A stretch of 64,000 nt of DNA, from positions 1-64,000 of the forward strand of contig NZ_NFHE01000011.1 of the NCBI RefSeq assembly GCF_002161235.1, in the 5' to 3' direction. A program made the translations under genes and the position numbers. Of this stretch, positions 38,733 to 47,464 are shown piece by piece. Position 1 is the stretch's first letter, and every line of letters starts with the position of its first letter. The stretch is from Pseudoflavonifractor sp. An85. GTDB taxonomy: Bacteria; Bacillota; Clostridia; Oscillospirales; Oscillospiraceae. The notes under the pieces were generated by a model, which was given only the letters and a program-made list of their open reading frames with translations, ran no database searches and was not told where the DNA came from.

Positions 38733-38772
38733 AGCGACCCCTGAACCCGGTATATCGGGTTCAGGGGTCGCT
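38733..38772. terminator. Hairpin between ntpD and the Spo0A-C-like gene
   Basis: A 17-bp perfect stem (38733-38749 with 38756-38772) closes a GTATAT loop. On the minus strand it is followed by a TGTTTTA run. On the plus strand no U-run follows, but it probably protects the ATPase mRNA end. Confidence 0.75.
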
Positions 38773-38786
38773 TGTAGTATTCGAAA

Positions 38787-39101
38787 TCAGGAGAGGTCGT
38801 CCACCAGGCCGTGGAGAAACTGGGACACCGTGGGGTGGGCGTTGCCACAGCACATATCCGCCACCTGCTCCCCACATCGGGCACAGCACAGGGAGATGGC
38901 GGTGCGCATGGCGCTGTCCACCGCCCCCACATTCATGCCAAAAGTGCGGGCCACCTCCGGGTAGAGTCGCTTGGTGGCCATGTCCAGATAGGTGGCATCC
39001 TCCTGGATCAGGCGCACGCTGTACACCAGACAGTGGTAGCCCTGATAATTTCCCATTAGCCCTAAGGAGCGCAGTTTGTTCTCAACGTGACGGTCAACCA
39101 T
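38787..39101 (-). CDS. Stand-alone Spo0A C-terminal-like DNA-binding protein
   Basis: This 104-residue protein matches the effector domain of the sporulation master regulator Spo0A in layout. NKLRSLGLMGNYQGYHCL corresponds to the opening helices, LIQEDATYLDMATKRLYPEVA to the YND-LLGSITKxLYPDIA region, and GAVDSAMRTAI to the recognition helix (VERAIRHAI). HPTVSQFLHGLVDDL corresponds to the PTNSEFIAMVADKL end. There is no receiver domain. Extra cysteines (CCARC, CC) near 72-86 are unusual and may be redox or metal sites. It lies 61 bases downstream of the PTS-like gene on the same strand. It could bind 0A-box-like DNA without phosphorylation control. Confidence 0.72.
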   Translation of the reverse strand: MVDRHVENKLRSLGLMGNYQGYHCLVYSVRLIQEDATYLDMATKRLYPEVARTFGMNVGAVDSAMRTAISLCCARCGEQVADMCCGNAHPTVSQFLHGLVDDLS

Positions 39102-39162
39102 GGATTTCTCTCTTCTTTCTCTCTGTGTTTCTCTATCATGTTACAGGGAGAGAGGGGGAATG

Positions 39163-40251
39163 TCAAGAGAGGGTCAGGTCGCCGTCCTTGATCCAGCCCA
39201 CTCGGCGCAGCACCAGGCCAAAGGCCCAGGTGAGCACGGCGGGGAGGATGAAGCAGATGAGGGCCATGGCCAGCCAGTCCATGCCGGTGATGGCGGCTTT
39301 GGCCCCGGTGGCCACGTCGTTGACCCAACCGGCGTACACGCCAATGGGGCCCACCATGCCGCAGGTACCCATGCCCGAGGCCACGCCACCGGCGGGGTCA
39401 TTCATCTGAAACTGGAACACGCAGGTGGCCAGGGGGCCGGTGATGGCGGAGGTGAGAATGGCGGGCAGCCAGATGCGGGGATTGCGGACAATGTTGCCCA
39501 TTTGAAGCATGGAGGTGCCCAGGCCCTGGCTGATGAGGCCGCCCCACCGGTTTTCCCGGAAGGAGAGGAAGGCAAAGCCCACCATGTTGGCGCAGCACCC
39601 GGCCACGGCGGCGCCCCCCGCCAGTCCGGTGAGTCCGATAGCGGCGCAGATGGCCGCTGAGGAGATGGGCAGGGTCAAAGCGATGCCAATGACCACGGAC
39701 ACCAGAATGCCCATCCAGAAGGGTTGAAGCACTGTGGCCCACTCCACAAACTCGCCCACAGCGGCGGCGGCGGTGCCAATGGCGGGGGCCCACCAGGCGG
39801 ACAGGCCTACGCCCACCAGAATGGTCACCAGGGGGGTGACCAGGATGTCAATTTTGGTTTCCTTGCTCACCAGCTTGCCCAGCTCGGCGGCGATGATGGC
39901 GATGAACAGAACCGCCAGCGGGCCACCAGCTCCGGAGCCGCCGTCCAGGGTGGTGGAACCCAGGGCGTTGGCGGCGTAGCCCACGGTGACCAGGGAAAAG
40001 AGCACCAGAGGAGGGGCCTGCAAGGCGTAGCCAATGGCCACCGCCATGGCCGCCCCGCTCATGGCCGAAGCGTAGCCCCCCACCAGCACCAGGGCCTCCA
40101 GTCCCAGCTGCTTGCCCAGAGTATTTAATATGGTACCGATGAGCAGAGAGCAGAACAGGCCTTGAGCCATGGCCCCCAGCGCGTCGATGCCGTAGCGTTT
40201 GCCCGAAATGATCACATTCTTTCGGGCCAAAAATTCCTTCCATTTGGACAT
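39163..40251 (-). CDS. PTS_EIIC_2-type membrane permease
   Basis: This 362-residue integral membrane protein has about ten segments. The opening WKEFLARKNVIISGKRYGIDALGAMAQGLFCSLLIGTIL and Gly/Ala-rich helices match the PF13303 (PTS_EIIC_2) family, annotated as a PTS IIC-like sugar permease. No IIA, IIB or sugar enzyme gene is adjacent, so its substrate and any phosphotransfer coupling are unknown. The ATG at 40251 follows GGGAGGAAA. Confidence 0.8.
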   Translation of the reverse strand: MSKWKEFLARKNVIISGKRYGIDALGAMAQGLFCSLLIGTILNTLGKQLGLEALVLVGGYASAMSGAAMAVAIGYALQAPPLVLFSLVTVGYAANALGSTTLDGGSGAGGPLAVLFIAIIAAELGKLVSKETKIDILVTPLVTILVGVGLSAWWAPAIGTAAAAVGEFVEWATVLQPFWMGILVSVVIGIALTLPISSAAICAAIGLTGLAGGAAVAGCCANMVGFAFLSFRENRWGGLISQGLGTSMLQMGNIVRNPRIWLPAILTSAITGPLATCVFQFQMNDPAGGVASGMGTCGMVGPIGVYAGWVNDVATGAKAAITGMDWLAMALICFILPAVLTWAFGLVLRRVGWIKDGDLTLS

Positions 40252-40355
40252 GTGGATTTCCTCCCTTTTTCTATCCATACATGTGTCATGACACCAATGG
40301 GTTTTATTATACGCAGTTTTCGCCGCTTGTCAATGTGCATGTTCCACAACATGCC

Positions 40356-40385
40356 TTGCCAGGGGAAGGGAAAGCGTGCTATACT
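40356..40385 (+). promoter_or_regulatory. Promoter of the DUF4317 gene
   Basis: TTGCCA (40356-40361) and TATACT (40380-40385) are spaced 18 bases apart, 55 bases before the ATG. Confidence 0.65.
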
Positions 40386-40440
40386 GGTGTTCCCTGCACA
40401 GGGCAGGGGAGCATTACCGAGTTATAAGGAGTATTCCACC

Positions 40441-41574
40441 ATGAATGAGAAGGAAATCGGCGAAATTCGCCGCCGCTTTAAAGATGATCGCAACGCCATT
40501 GGCTCCATCCGGGGTTGCTATGTCAATGAGTTAAAACATATTGTCTCCCAGTTCAACCAGCCTCTGTCCATGCTCAGCGAGGATGAGCGGGACATGTTCT
40601 TGGGGGTGCTGCGCAAGACTCTTTCGGGCAAGCTGGGGAAAAACCTGCTGCCCATGGAGTTTGAGACCCAGCAAGTGGCCTATGGAGAAGAGCACAAGCT
40701 GCTGATGACGGTGCGGGATTCCGCATTGAAGGACGACACCGCCGTGGAGGAGCTGTTCCGCCGCATTGTGGAGACGGTGGAGCTGGAGGGCAGCTATTTG
40801 ATTTTGCTCATTCAGGACAGCTACGATGTGCCCTACCGGGGCAAGGACGGCAGCCGCCAGGATGACGGAGGCAACGAGGTGTACCGGTACATCATGTGTT
40901 CCATCTGTCCGGTGAAGGAGACCAAACCTGCCTTGAGCTACTACATGCGGGAAAACGAGTTCCACAACCGCCAGATGAACCATCTGGTGTCGCCCCCCGC
41001 CCTGGGTTTTTTGTTCCCTGCCTTTGACGAGCGCAGCACCAACCTGTATGGGGCACTCTTTTACACCAAGGACACCAAGGCCAGCCAGGAGGCCATGTGG
41101 AGCGAGCTGTTCCGCTGCCAGCCGCCCATGCCCGCCCAGGCCCAGAAGGAGACCTTCCAGACCATATTCAGCGAGGCTTTGGAGGGGCAGGGCAGCTATG
41201 AGGTGGTGGAAGGGGTCCACCAGCAGCTGCGGGAGATGATGGAGGTCCATAAGGAGAGCCACGAGCCGGAGCCCCTCACCCTGGACCACGGGGAGATGGC
41301 GGGGGTGCTGCGCTCCTGCGGCGTGCCCGCCCACTGCGCCGAGGAATTTGGACGCAAGTTCCAGGAGGCCTTTGGGGAGGAGACGGCCATCAACCCCGCC
41401 AACGTCATTCAGCCCAAGCAGGTGGAGGTGTCCGCCGCCGATGTGACAGTGCGCCTGCCTGCCGACCAGAGTGACCTGGTGTCCACCCGGGTCATCGACG
41501 GGGTGAAGTACATTCTGATCCGCGCCCAGGACGGGGTGCAGGTCAATGGAGTGGACATTGCCATAGAAGAATAA
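40441..41574 (+). CDS. DUF4317-family protein
   Basis: This 377-residue soluble protein has no signal peptide or membrane segment. The opening EIGEIRRRFKDDRNAIGSIRGCYVN and the SYDVPYRGKDGSRQDDG segment match DUF4317, a family found mainly in Clostridia with no known function. The C-terminal 40 residues (DQSDLVSTRVIDGVKYILIRAQDGVQVNGVDI) form a separate small strand-rich unit. The ATG at 40441 is supported by AAGGAG; the longer frame beginning at 40162 is spurious. It has its own promoter and terminator, so is monocistronic. Confidence 0.82.
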   Translation: MNEKEIGEIRRRFKDDRNAIGSIRGCYVNELKHIVSQFNQPLSMLSEDERDMFLGVLRKTLSGKLGKNLLPMEFETQQVAYGEEHKLLMTVRDSALKDDTAVEELFRRIVETVELEGSYLILLIQDSYDVPYRGKDGSRQDDGGNEVYRYIMCSICPVKETKPALSYYMRENEFHNRQMNHLVSPPALGFLFPAFDERSTNLYGALFYTKDTKASQEAMWSELFRCQPPMPAQAQKETFQTIFSEALEGQGSYEVVEGVHQQLREMMEVHKESHEPEPLTLDHGEMAGVLRSCGVPAHCAEEFGRKFQEAFGEETAINPANVIQPKQVEVSAADVTVRLPADQSDLVSTRVIDGVKYILIRAQDGVQVNGVDIAIEE

Positions 41575-41578
41575 CAAC

Positions 41579-41612
41579 AAGGAGGAAGCCGTGGGGCTTC
41601 CTCCTTTTCTTG
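41579..41612 (+). terminator. Terminator of the DUF4317 gene
   Basis: A 12-bp stem AAGGAGGAAGCC/GGCTTCCTCCTT (41579-41590, 41595-41606) with loop GTGG is followed by TTCTTG. Confidence 0.8.
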
Positions 41613-41683
41613 TGCATCTCTACCATGATAAACCGTCGAAGTTTGTCGGATGTATATGAAACTGTAAAACTTCATTTCCCCCC

Positions 41684-41740
41684 TTGACTTTGGGGGAAAG
41701 GGTGCTACAATGTACTTAAATTATTTTATTTAAATAATTT
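41684..41740 (+). promoter_or_regulatory. Promoter and probable FabT operator of the fatty acid operon
   Basis: TTGACT (41684-41689) and TACAAT (41706-41711) with a 16-base spacer are followed at about +1 by an AT-rich palindrome. AAATTATT at 41718-41725 pairs with AATAATTT at 41733-41740 and contains the perfect 12-mer TTATTTAAATAA (41726-41737). In a GC-rich genome this is conspicuous. The MarR/FabT-like regulator encoded at the end of the operon is the likely ligand. Confidence 0.7.
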
Positions 41741-41779
41741 TAAATAAAAACTTTGAAGTAATCAAAAGGAGCTGTCAAT

Positions 41780-42010
41780 ATGGATTTCGAGCAGATCAAG
41801 GATATCATTGTGGAGACTCTCAACTGTGACGCCGACAAGGTGACCATGGAGGCCCGCCTGGCTGAGGATCTGGACGCCGACTCTCTGGCTGCTGTGGAGC
41901 TGTCCATGGCTCTGGAGGAGGCCTTCGGTGTGACCATCGAGGACGAGGCTCTGCCCCAGATGAAGACTGTGGGCGATCTGGTGGCCTATCTGGAGAGCCA
42001 CCAGGGCTAA
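41780..42010 (+). CDS. acpP: Acyl carrier protein
   Basis: ACP carries the growing acyl chain. This acidic protein of 76 residues has the phosphopantetheine site LAEDLDADSLAAVELSMALEE, where Ser follows Asp (DS motif DADSL). AAAGGAG precedes the ATG. It is first in the operon and is followed by an intrinsic terminator, which would make acpP message more abundant than the downstream genes. Confidence 0.96.
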   Translation: MDFEQIKDIIVETLNCDADKVTMEARLAEDLDADSLAAVELSMALEEAFGVTIEDEALPQMKTVGDLVAYLESHQG

Positions 42011-42029
42011 TCGAAAGAGGGAAAGAAAT

Positions 42030-42056
42030 GGCACCGGTATCCCCGGTGCCTTTTTT
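42030..42056 (+). terminator. Attenuating terminator between acpP and accB
   Basis: An 8-bp GC stem GGCACCGG/CCGGTGCC (42030-42037, 42043-42050) is followed at once by TTTTTT. No other promoter is visible before accB, so partial read-through is expected. Confidence 0.8.
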
Positions 42057-42071
42057 CCAAAAGGAGGAGCT

Positions 42072-42503
42072 ATGACCAATCAAGAAATTTACGAGCTGAT
42101 GGCTCGTTTTGACCAGAGTGGGCTGACCACCCTCAAGGTGACCCGGAAGGACTTCTCCCTGGAGCTGGGCAAGACGGTGACCGTGGCTGCTGCTGCGGTG
42201 GCACCGGTGGCCGCTCCGGTGGCCGCCCCTGCCGCTGCCCCTGTGGCAGAGGTGGTGGAAGAGGGCACCTGCATCACCGCCCCCCTGGTGGGCACCTTCT
42301 ATGCCGCTCCCGCCCCCGGAGCTGACCCCTATGTGAAGCCGGGGCAGAAGGTGAGCCAGGGCGACGTGCTGTGCCTGGTGGAGGCCATGAAGACCATGAA
42401 CGAGATCAAGGCCCCCTGTGACTGCGTGGTGGAGGAGGTACTGGCCCAGGATGGGGACCTGGTGTCCTTTGGCCAGAACCTGATCCGCTACCGGGAAGGG
42501 TGA
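42072..42503 (+). CDS. accB: Biotin carboxyl carrier protein of acetyl-CoA carboxylase
   Basis: AccB holds the biotin that shuttles CO2 between AccC and AccDA. The 143-residue protein has a structured N-terminus, an Ala/Pro-rich flexible linker (about 38-60) and a C-terminal biotinyl domain with the biotinylation site CLVEAMKTMNEIKAP. GGAGGAGC precedes the ATG. Confidence 0.95.
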   Translation: MTNQEIYELMARFDQSGLTTLKVTRKDFSLELGKTVTVAAAAVAPVAAPVAAPAAAPVAEVVEEGTCITAPLVGTFYAAPAPGADPYVKPGQKVSQGDVLCLVEAMKTMNEIKAPCDCVVEEVLAQDGDLVSFGQNLIRYREG

Positions 42504-42507
42504 GAGC

Positions 42508-43893
42508 ATGTTTCGACGCATTCTCATTGCCAACCGAGGCGAAATTGCGGTGCGCATCTTCCGGGCCTGCCGGGAGATGAACATCCAGCCTGTGGTGGTG
42601 TACTCCCAGGGGGACGCGGACGCGCTGCATGTACAGCTGGCCGAGGAGGCCTACTGCATTGGCCCCGCCCGGTCTTCCGACAGCTATTTGAATATGGACG
42701 CCATCCTCACCGTGGCCCAGCAGACCGGCTGTGACGCCCTCCACCCCGGCTATGGCTTTTTGTCGGAGAACGCCGACTTTGCCGACGCCTGTGCCCAGGC
42801 AGGAATCGCCTTCATTGGCCCCTCCGGGGACGTGATTCGCAAGATGGGCAACAAGGCCGCCGCCCGCAAGCTGATGCAGCAGGCGGGGGTGCCGGTGGTA
42901 CCCGGCTCTGACGGAGCGGTGGACACCCCCGAGCAGGCCAAGGCTCTGGCCGACGAGATGGGCTATCCGGTGCTTATCAAGGCTGCCGCAGGTGGCGGTG
43001 GCCGGGGCATGCGCCGGGTGTACGAGCCCGACCAGCTCATTCCCCTGTTCCAGGAGGCGAGAAGCGAGTCCATCGCCTGCTTTGGCAGCGACGAGATGTA
43101 CCTGGAAAAGCTGATTGTCAACCCCCGGCACATCGAGTTCCAGATCATGGCCGATGCCCAGGGCAACGTCATTCAGCTGGGGGAGCGGGACTGCTCCATC
43201 CAGCGGCGCAACCAGAAAATGTTGGAGGAATCCCCCTCCAAGGCCCTTACTCCCGAACTGCGGGAGCGTATGGGGGCGGCGGCGGTGGCGGCGGCCAAGG
43301 CGGCCGGATACGTCAACGCCGGTACCATTGAATTTGTCCTCTCTGAAGAGGGAGAGTTCTATTTTATCGAAATGAACACCCGTATTCAGGTGGAGCACCC
43401 GGTCACCGAGATGGTCACCGGTCTGGACCTGGTGCGGGAGCAGATCCGGGTGGCCTCTGGGCTGCCCCTGTCGGTGACCCAGGAGCAGGTGCAGCTCCAC
43501 GGCCACGCCATGGAGTGCCGCATCAACGCCGAGGACCCGGCGGAGAACTTCCGGCCCTGCCCGGGACACATCGACTTTCTTCACCTCCCCGGCGGCTGCG
43601 GGGTGCGGGTGGATACGGGGCTGTACTCCGGCTATGACCTGCCCCCCTACTACGACTCCATGATGGCCAAGATCATTGTCCATGCCCCCACCCGGCTGGA
43701 TGCCATCCGTCGCATGCGTCGGGCTCTGGAGGAGCTGGTCATTGAGGGCACCACCACCAACACCGATCTGCTGCACCAGATTTTGTATCACCCCGACTTT
43801 GTTCGGGGAGCTTACCACACCGGGTTTATGGATGCCAATCTGGACACCCTGTTGACCTGGAGCCACGGGGCTGAGGAGGAGAAGAAGGCATGA
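42508..43893 (+). CDS. accC: Biotin carboxylase
   Basis: AccC carboxylates biotin with ATP and bicarbonate. The 461-residue ATP-grasp enzyme opens FRRILIANRGEIAVRIFRACREM. It carries HPGYGFLSENADFA, the glycine loop KAAAGGGGRGMRRV, the ERDCSIQRRNQK segment, and FYFIEMNTRIQVEHPVTEMVTG (metal ligands Glu, Asn and catalytic Arg). It lies 4 bases after accB and overlaps accD by 4. Confidence 0.96.
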   Translation: MFRRILIANRGEIAVRIFRACREMNIQPVVVYSQGDADALHVQLAEEAYCIGPARSSDSYLNMDAILTVAQQTGCDALHPGYGFLSENADFADACAQAGIAFIGPSGDVIRKMGNKAAARKLMQQAGVPVVPGSDGAVDTPEQAKALADEMGYPVLIKAAAGGGGRGMRRVYEPDQLIPLFQEARSESIACFGSDEMYLEKLIVNPRHIEFQIMADAQGNVIQLGERDCSIQRRNQKMLEESPSKALTPELRERMGAAAVAAAKAAGYVNAGTIEFVLSEEGEFYFIEMNTRIQVEHPVTEMVTGLDLVREQIRVASGLPLSVTQEQVQLHGHAMECRINAEDPAENFRPCPGHIDFLHLPGGCGVRVDTGLYSGYDLPPYYDSMMAKIIVHAPTRLDAIRRMRRALEELVIEGTTTNTDLLHQILYHPDFVRGAYHTGFMDANLDTLLTWSHGAEEEKKA

Positions 43894-44759
43894 GTTCCGT
43901 ATTTCAACGGCGCAGACAAAAGCTGCTGTCCTTAAAGGCCATGCGCAGCGTGTCCGCCTCGGTACACCCCCACAGCAGTGAGGTGTGTTCCCACTGCGGA
44001 GGAGAGGTGGCCCACCGGGATCTGGTGGCCGAGGGCTATGTGTGTCCCCTGTGCGGCTATCACCACCCCATTGGAGCCTACTACCGCCTGAGCCAGATTC
44101 TGGACCGGGGTACCTTCAAAGAGCTGGACGCGGAACTGGCCTCCGCCGATCCCCTGGATTTCCCCGGCTACCGCCAGAAGCTCACCCAGGCCCAGGGCAA
44201 AACGGGCATGAATGAGGGCGTGGTCACCGCCTTGGGCCGCATCGGCGGATACCGGGTGGCGGTGGGCGTACTGGACAGCCGCTTTTTCATGGGCAGCATG
44301 AGCGCCGCCCTGGGTGAAAAGGTCACCCGGTTGGTGGAGCAGGCAGCTAAGGCAAAGCTGCCCCTCATCCTCTTTTCCGCCAGCGGCGGGGCCCGGATGC
44401 AGGAGGGCATTTTGTCCCTGATGCAGATGGCCAAGACCTCTGCGGCCCTGGAGCGGTTTTCCCGCCGGGGAGGGCTGTACATTTCCGTGCTCACCCATCC
44501 CACCACCGGCGGCGTCACCGCCTCCTTTGCCAGCCTGGGGGATATTATGATTGCCGAGCCCGGGGCCCTCATCGGCTTTGCCGGTCCCCGGGTCATTGAA
44601 CAGACCATCGGCCAGGAACTGCCGGAAGGCTTCCAAAGCGCCGAATACTTACTGGAGCATGGCTTTTTGGACGCTGTGGTGCCCCGCCAGGATCTGCGGG
44701 ACACCCTGATCCAGCTGCTGAAGCTCCACGGAAAGGCAGGTGCAAACCGGGATGGCTGA
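43890..44759 (+). CDS. accD: Acetyl-CoA carboxylase carboxyltransferase beta subunit
   Basis: AccD is half of the carboxyltransferase. The 289-residue protein has an N-terminal four-Cys zinc ribbon (CSHCGG ... CPLCGYH) and the crotonase-fold SASGGARMQEGILSLMQMAKT with the oxyanion Gly-Gly. It ends overlapping accA by 8 bases, consistent with stoichiometric synthesis of the two partners. Confidence 0.95.
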   Translation: MSSVFQRRRQKLLSLKAMRSVSASVHPHSSEVCSHCGGEVAHRDLVAEGYVCPLCGYHHPIGAYYRLSQILDRGTFKELDAELASADPLDFPGYRQKLTQAQGKTGMNEGVVTALGRIGGYRVAVGVLDSRFFMGSMSAALGEKVTRLVEQAAKAKLPLILFSASGGARMQEGILSLMQMAKTSAALERFSRRGGLYISVLTHPTTGGVTASFASLGDIMIAEPGALIGFAGPRVIEQTIGQELPEGFQSAEYLLEHGFLDAVVPRQDLRDTLIQLLKLHGKAGANRDG

Positions 44760-45570
44760 GTATACACCCGCCCAGCGGGTTGCCCTGGCCCGCAATACCG
44801 CCCGCCCTGGGGTGGTGGACTTTGTCCAGGGACTGCTCACCGACTTTTTTGAGCAGAAGGGGGATCGCCTGTGTGGCGACGACCCCAGTATTTTTGGCGG
44901 CGTGGGCCTGTTCCACGGCCGTCCCGTCACCGTCATTGGCCACCGCAAGGGCAAAGACCTGGAGGAGCGGATGGCCTGCCGTTTCGGTATGCCCAACCCG
45001 GAAGGGTACCGCAAGGCCGGACGGCTCATGGACCAGGCGGAGAAGTTTGGTCGCCCGGTTATCACCTTCATTGACACCCCTGGGGCATACCCCGGCCTGG
45101 AGGCGGAGGCCCGAGGTCAGGGCGAGGCCATTGCCCGGATGCTGGCCAAAATGTCTGCCCTCACCGTGCCCACCATCGCCATTGTCACCGGCGAAGGGGG
45201 CAGCGGCGGCGCTTTGGCTCTGGGTGTGGGAAACCGGGTGCTGATGCTGGAAAACGCCGTGTATTCCGTGCTGTCTCCGGAAGGGTTTGCGGCGATTTTA
45301 TGGAAAGATGCCTCCAAAAGTGACGAGGCCTGCGACGTGATGAAGCTCACCGCCGCAGATCTTCTGGAGCTGGGGGTTATTGACCGGGTCATTCCCGAGC
45401 CCGCCGGAGGGGCCCACACCGACGTGGCCGCCATGGTGCGCACTCTGGATGTGGTGCTCCAAGAGGAGCTGGCGGGGCTCAGCCGCATGAGCGCCCACGC
45501 CCTGTTCACCGGACGGTACGAGAAATTTCGAGCCATGGGCGCAAAGGCCCTGAGAAAGGAGCGCACATGA
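44752..45570 (+). CDS. accA: Acetyl-CoA carboxylase carboxyltransferase alpha subunit
   Basis: This is the partner of AccD. The 272-residue protein has RKGKDLEERMACRFGMPNPEGYRKA, FIDTPGAYPGLEAEARGQGEAIARML and VTGEGGSGGALALGVGNRVLMLE. The ATG at 44752 is used; a GTG at 44740 in frame would add four residues but has a poorer ribosome site. Its stop overlaps the fabH start (ATGA). Confidence 0.95.
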   Translation: MAEYTPAQRVALARNTARPGVVDFVQGLLTDFFEQKGDRLCGDDPSIFGGVGLFHGRPVTVIGHRKGKDLEERMACRFGMPNPEGYRKAGRLMDQAEKFGRPVITFIDTPGAYPGLEAEARGQGEAIARMLAKMSALTVPTIAIVTGEGGSGGALALGVGNRVLMLENAVYSVLSPEGFAAILWKDASKSDEACDVMKLTAADLLELGVIDRVIPEPAGGAHTDVAAMVRTLDVVLQEELAGLSRMSAHALFTGRYEKFRAMGAKALRKERT

Positions 45571-46541
45571 GTGGAATAAAATTGCTGGCCACAGGCAGCG
45601 CCTTGCCCCAGCATATGATTACCAACCATGATCTGGAGCAGATCATGGACACCAGCGACGAGTGGATTACCTCCCGCACCGGCATCGGTGCCCGACACCA
45701 CTGCCAGGGAGAGGAGTGCCACACCAGCTTGTGCCTGGAGGCAGCGAAAAAGGCTCTGGAGCGCAGCGGCGTGAAGCCGGAGGAAGTGGGCGTGTGCCTG
45801 GTGGCAACCCTCACCCCCGATCACCTGACTCCCGCCACCGCCTGCGTGCTGCAAAAGGAATTGGGGTTCCAGGAGGACGCCATCTGTTTTGACTTAAACG
45901 CCGCCTGTTCCGGCTTTGTCTACGCCCTGCACACCGCAGAGTGCCTGCTGGCCGCTTCCCAGCGGAAGTACGGCCTGGTGCTGGGGGCAGAGGTGCTCAG
46001 CCGGGTCATTGATATCAATGATCGCAGCACCTACGTGCTCTTTGGCGACGGCGCTGGCGCGGCTGTGGTGGAGTGGCGGGAGGAGTTCCCCTCCATCCAT
46101 GCCGTGCTGGGCTGCCGGGGGAATGACCAGGTGCTCACCATCCCCGGTGTGAACAAGGGGGTGCCTGCGGTGGTACATATGGACGGGCAGGACGTGTTCC
46201 GCTTTGCCGTGGAGGCCCTGCCCCGGTGCGCCCGGGAAGTGGCCCAAAAAGCCGGCATCACCCTGGAGGAGGTGGACCGCTTTGTGCTCCACCAGGCCAA
46301 CCAGAGAATCATCAACTTTGCCGTGAAGAAGCTGGGGGTAGACCCGGCCAAATGCACCGGAAACATTGCCCATACCGCCAACACCTCCGCCGCCAGCGTG
46401 CCCATCCTCTTGGATGAGCTGGTGCAGAAGGGGGAGATTCAGCCTGGTAACAAGGTTTTGTGCGTGGGCTTTGGCGGCGGACTGACCTGGGCCGGCGCGC
46501 TGCTGGAAGTGGCTCAGGGTAGGGAAGGAGATACAAAATGA
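45567..46541 (+). CDS. fabH: 3-oxoacyl-ACP synthase III
   Basis: FabH starts each fatty acid by condensing an acyl-CoA with malonyl-ACP. The 324-residue protein has catalytic Cys in LNAACSGFVYAL, His in VLHQANQRI and Asn in AHTANTSAASVP, the complete C-H-N triad. The opening DTSDEWITSRTGIGARH is typical. It is coupled to both neighbours by 4-base overlaps. Confidence 0.96.
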   Translation: MSGIKLLATGSALPQHMITNHDLEQIMDTSDEWITSRTGIGARHHCQGEECHTSLCLEAAKKALERSGVKPEEVGVCLVATLTPDHLTPATACVLQKELGFQEDAICFDLNAACSGFVYALHTAECLLAASQRKYGLVLGAEVLSRVIDINDRSTYVLFGDGAGAAVVEWREEFPSIHAVLGCRGNDQVLTIPGVNKGVPAVVHMDGQDVFRFAVEALPRCAREVAQKAGITLEEVDRFVLHQANQRIINFAVKKLGVDPAKCTGNIAHTANTSAASVPILLDELVQKGEIQPGNKVLCVGFGGGLTWAGALLEVAQGREGDTK

Positions 46542-47464
46542 AGTTAAATGAACTGCTGGGAACCGAGTTTCCCTTGATTCAGGGCGGCATGGCCAATATT
46601 GCGACCGGTGCCTTCGCCGCCGCTGTGTCCAACGCTGGCGCTCTGGGCCTGGTGGGTGCCGGCGGCTGGGACGGCGAGACCCTGCGGAAAGAGATCCGCA
46701 TCGCCAAAGAGAACACAGACAAGCCCTTTGGCGTCAACCTGATGCTCATGAATCCCCACATTGACGAGCTGGCCCAAGTGGTGGTGGAAGAGGGTGTGTC
46801 CGTCATTACCACTGGCGCGGGCAACCCCGGCAAGTACGTTCCCGCCTGGAAAGAGGCGGGCATCCGCATCTTCCCCGTGGTGGCTGCCCCCATTCTGGCC
46901 AAGCGTCTGGAGCGGCTGGGTGTGGACGGCTTCATTGCCGAGGGCACCGAGAGCGGTGGACACGTGGGTGAGATGACCACCATGGCCCTGGTGCCTCAGG
47001 TGGTGGACACCGTGTCCGTCCCCGTCATTGCCGCCGGCGGCATCGCCGACGGCCGTCAGCTGGCCGCTGCCTTTGCCCTGGGCGCCTGCGGCGCTCAGAT
47101 CGGCACCTGTCTGCTGGCCAGTGAGGAATGCCCCATCCACGAGAACTACAAGAAGGCGGTCATGAAGGCCAGCGCCACCGACACCATCGTCACCGGCCGT
47201 TCCACCGGCGCCCCCGTGCGGGTGCTGAAGAATAAGATGGCTCGGGAGTATGTGCGCATGGAGAAGGATCACCTGCCCCTGGAGGAGCTGGAGAAGCTGA
47301 CCCTGGGCTCTCTGCGCCGGGCTGTGTTTGACGGCGATGTGGATACTGGCAGCTTCATGGCCGGTCAGGTGGCTGGCATGGTCCACGAGATCCGCCCCCT
47401 GCGCCAGATTTTTGAGGATCTGATGGCAGGCTATGAGAAAACCGTAAAGGAGATGCAGGGATGA
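46538..47464 (+). CDS. fabK: Enoyl-ACP reductase II (FabK, FMN-dependent)
   Basis: FabK performs the last reduction of each elongation cycle with FMN, replacing FabI. The 308-residue TIM-barrel protein has FPLIQGGMANIATGAFAAAVSNAG, VTTGAGNP-type loop (ITTGAGNPGKYV), AEGTESGGHVGEMTTM and IAAGGIADGRQLAAAFALGA. Cells that use only FabK are expected to resist triclosan; whether a FabI also exists cannot be seen here. Confidence 0.94.
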   Translation: MKLNELLGTEFPLIQGGMANIATGAFAAAVSNAGALGLVGAGGWDGETLRKEIRIAKENTDKPFGVNLMLMNPHIDELAQVVVEEGVSVITTGAGNPGKYVPAWKEAGIRIFPVVAAPILAKRLERLGVDGFIAEGTESGGHVGEMTTMALVPQVVDTVSVPVIAAGGIADGRQLAAAFALGACGAQIGTCLLASEECPIHENYKKAVMKASATDTIVTGRSTGAPVRVLKNKMAREYVRMEKDHLPLEELEKLTLGSLRRAVFDGDVDTGSFMAGQVAGMVHEIRPLRQIFEDLMAGYEKTVKEMQG

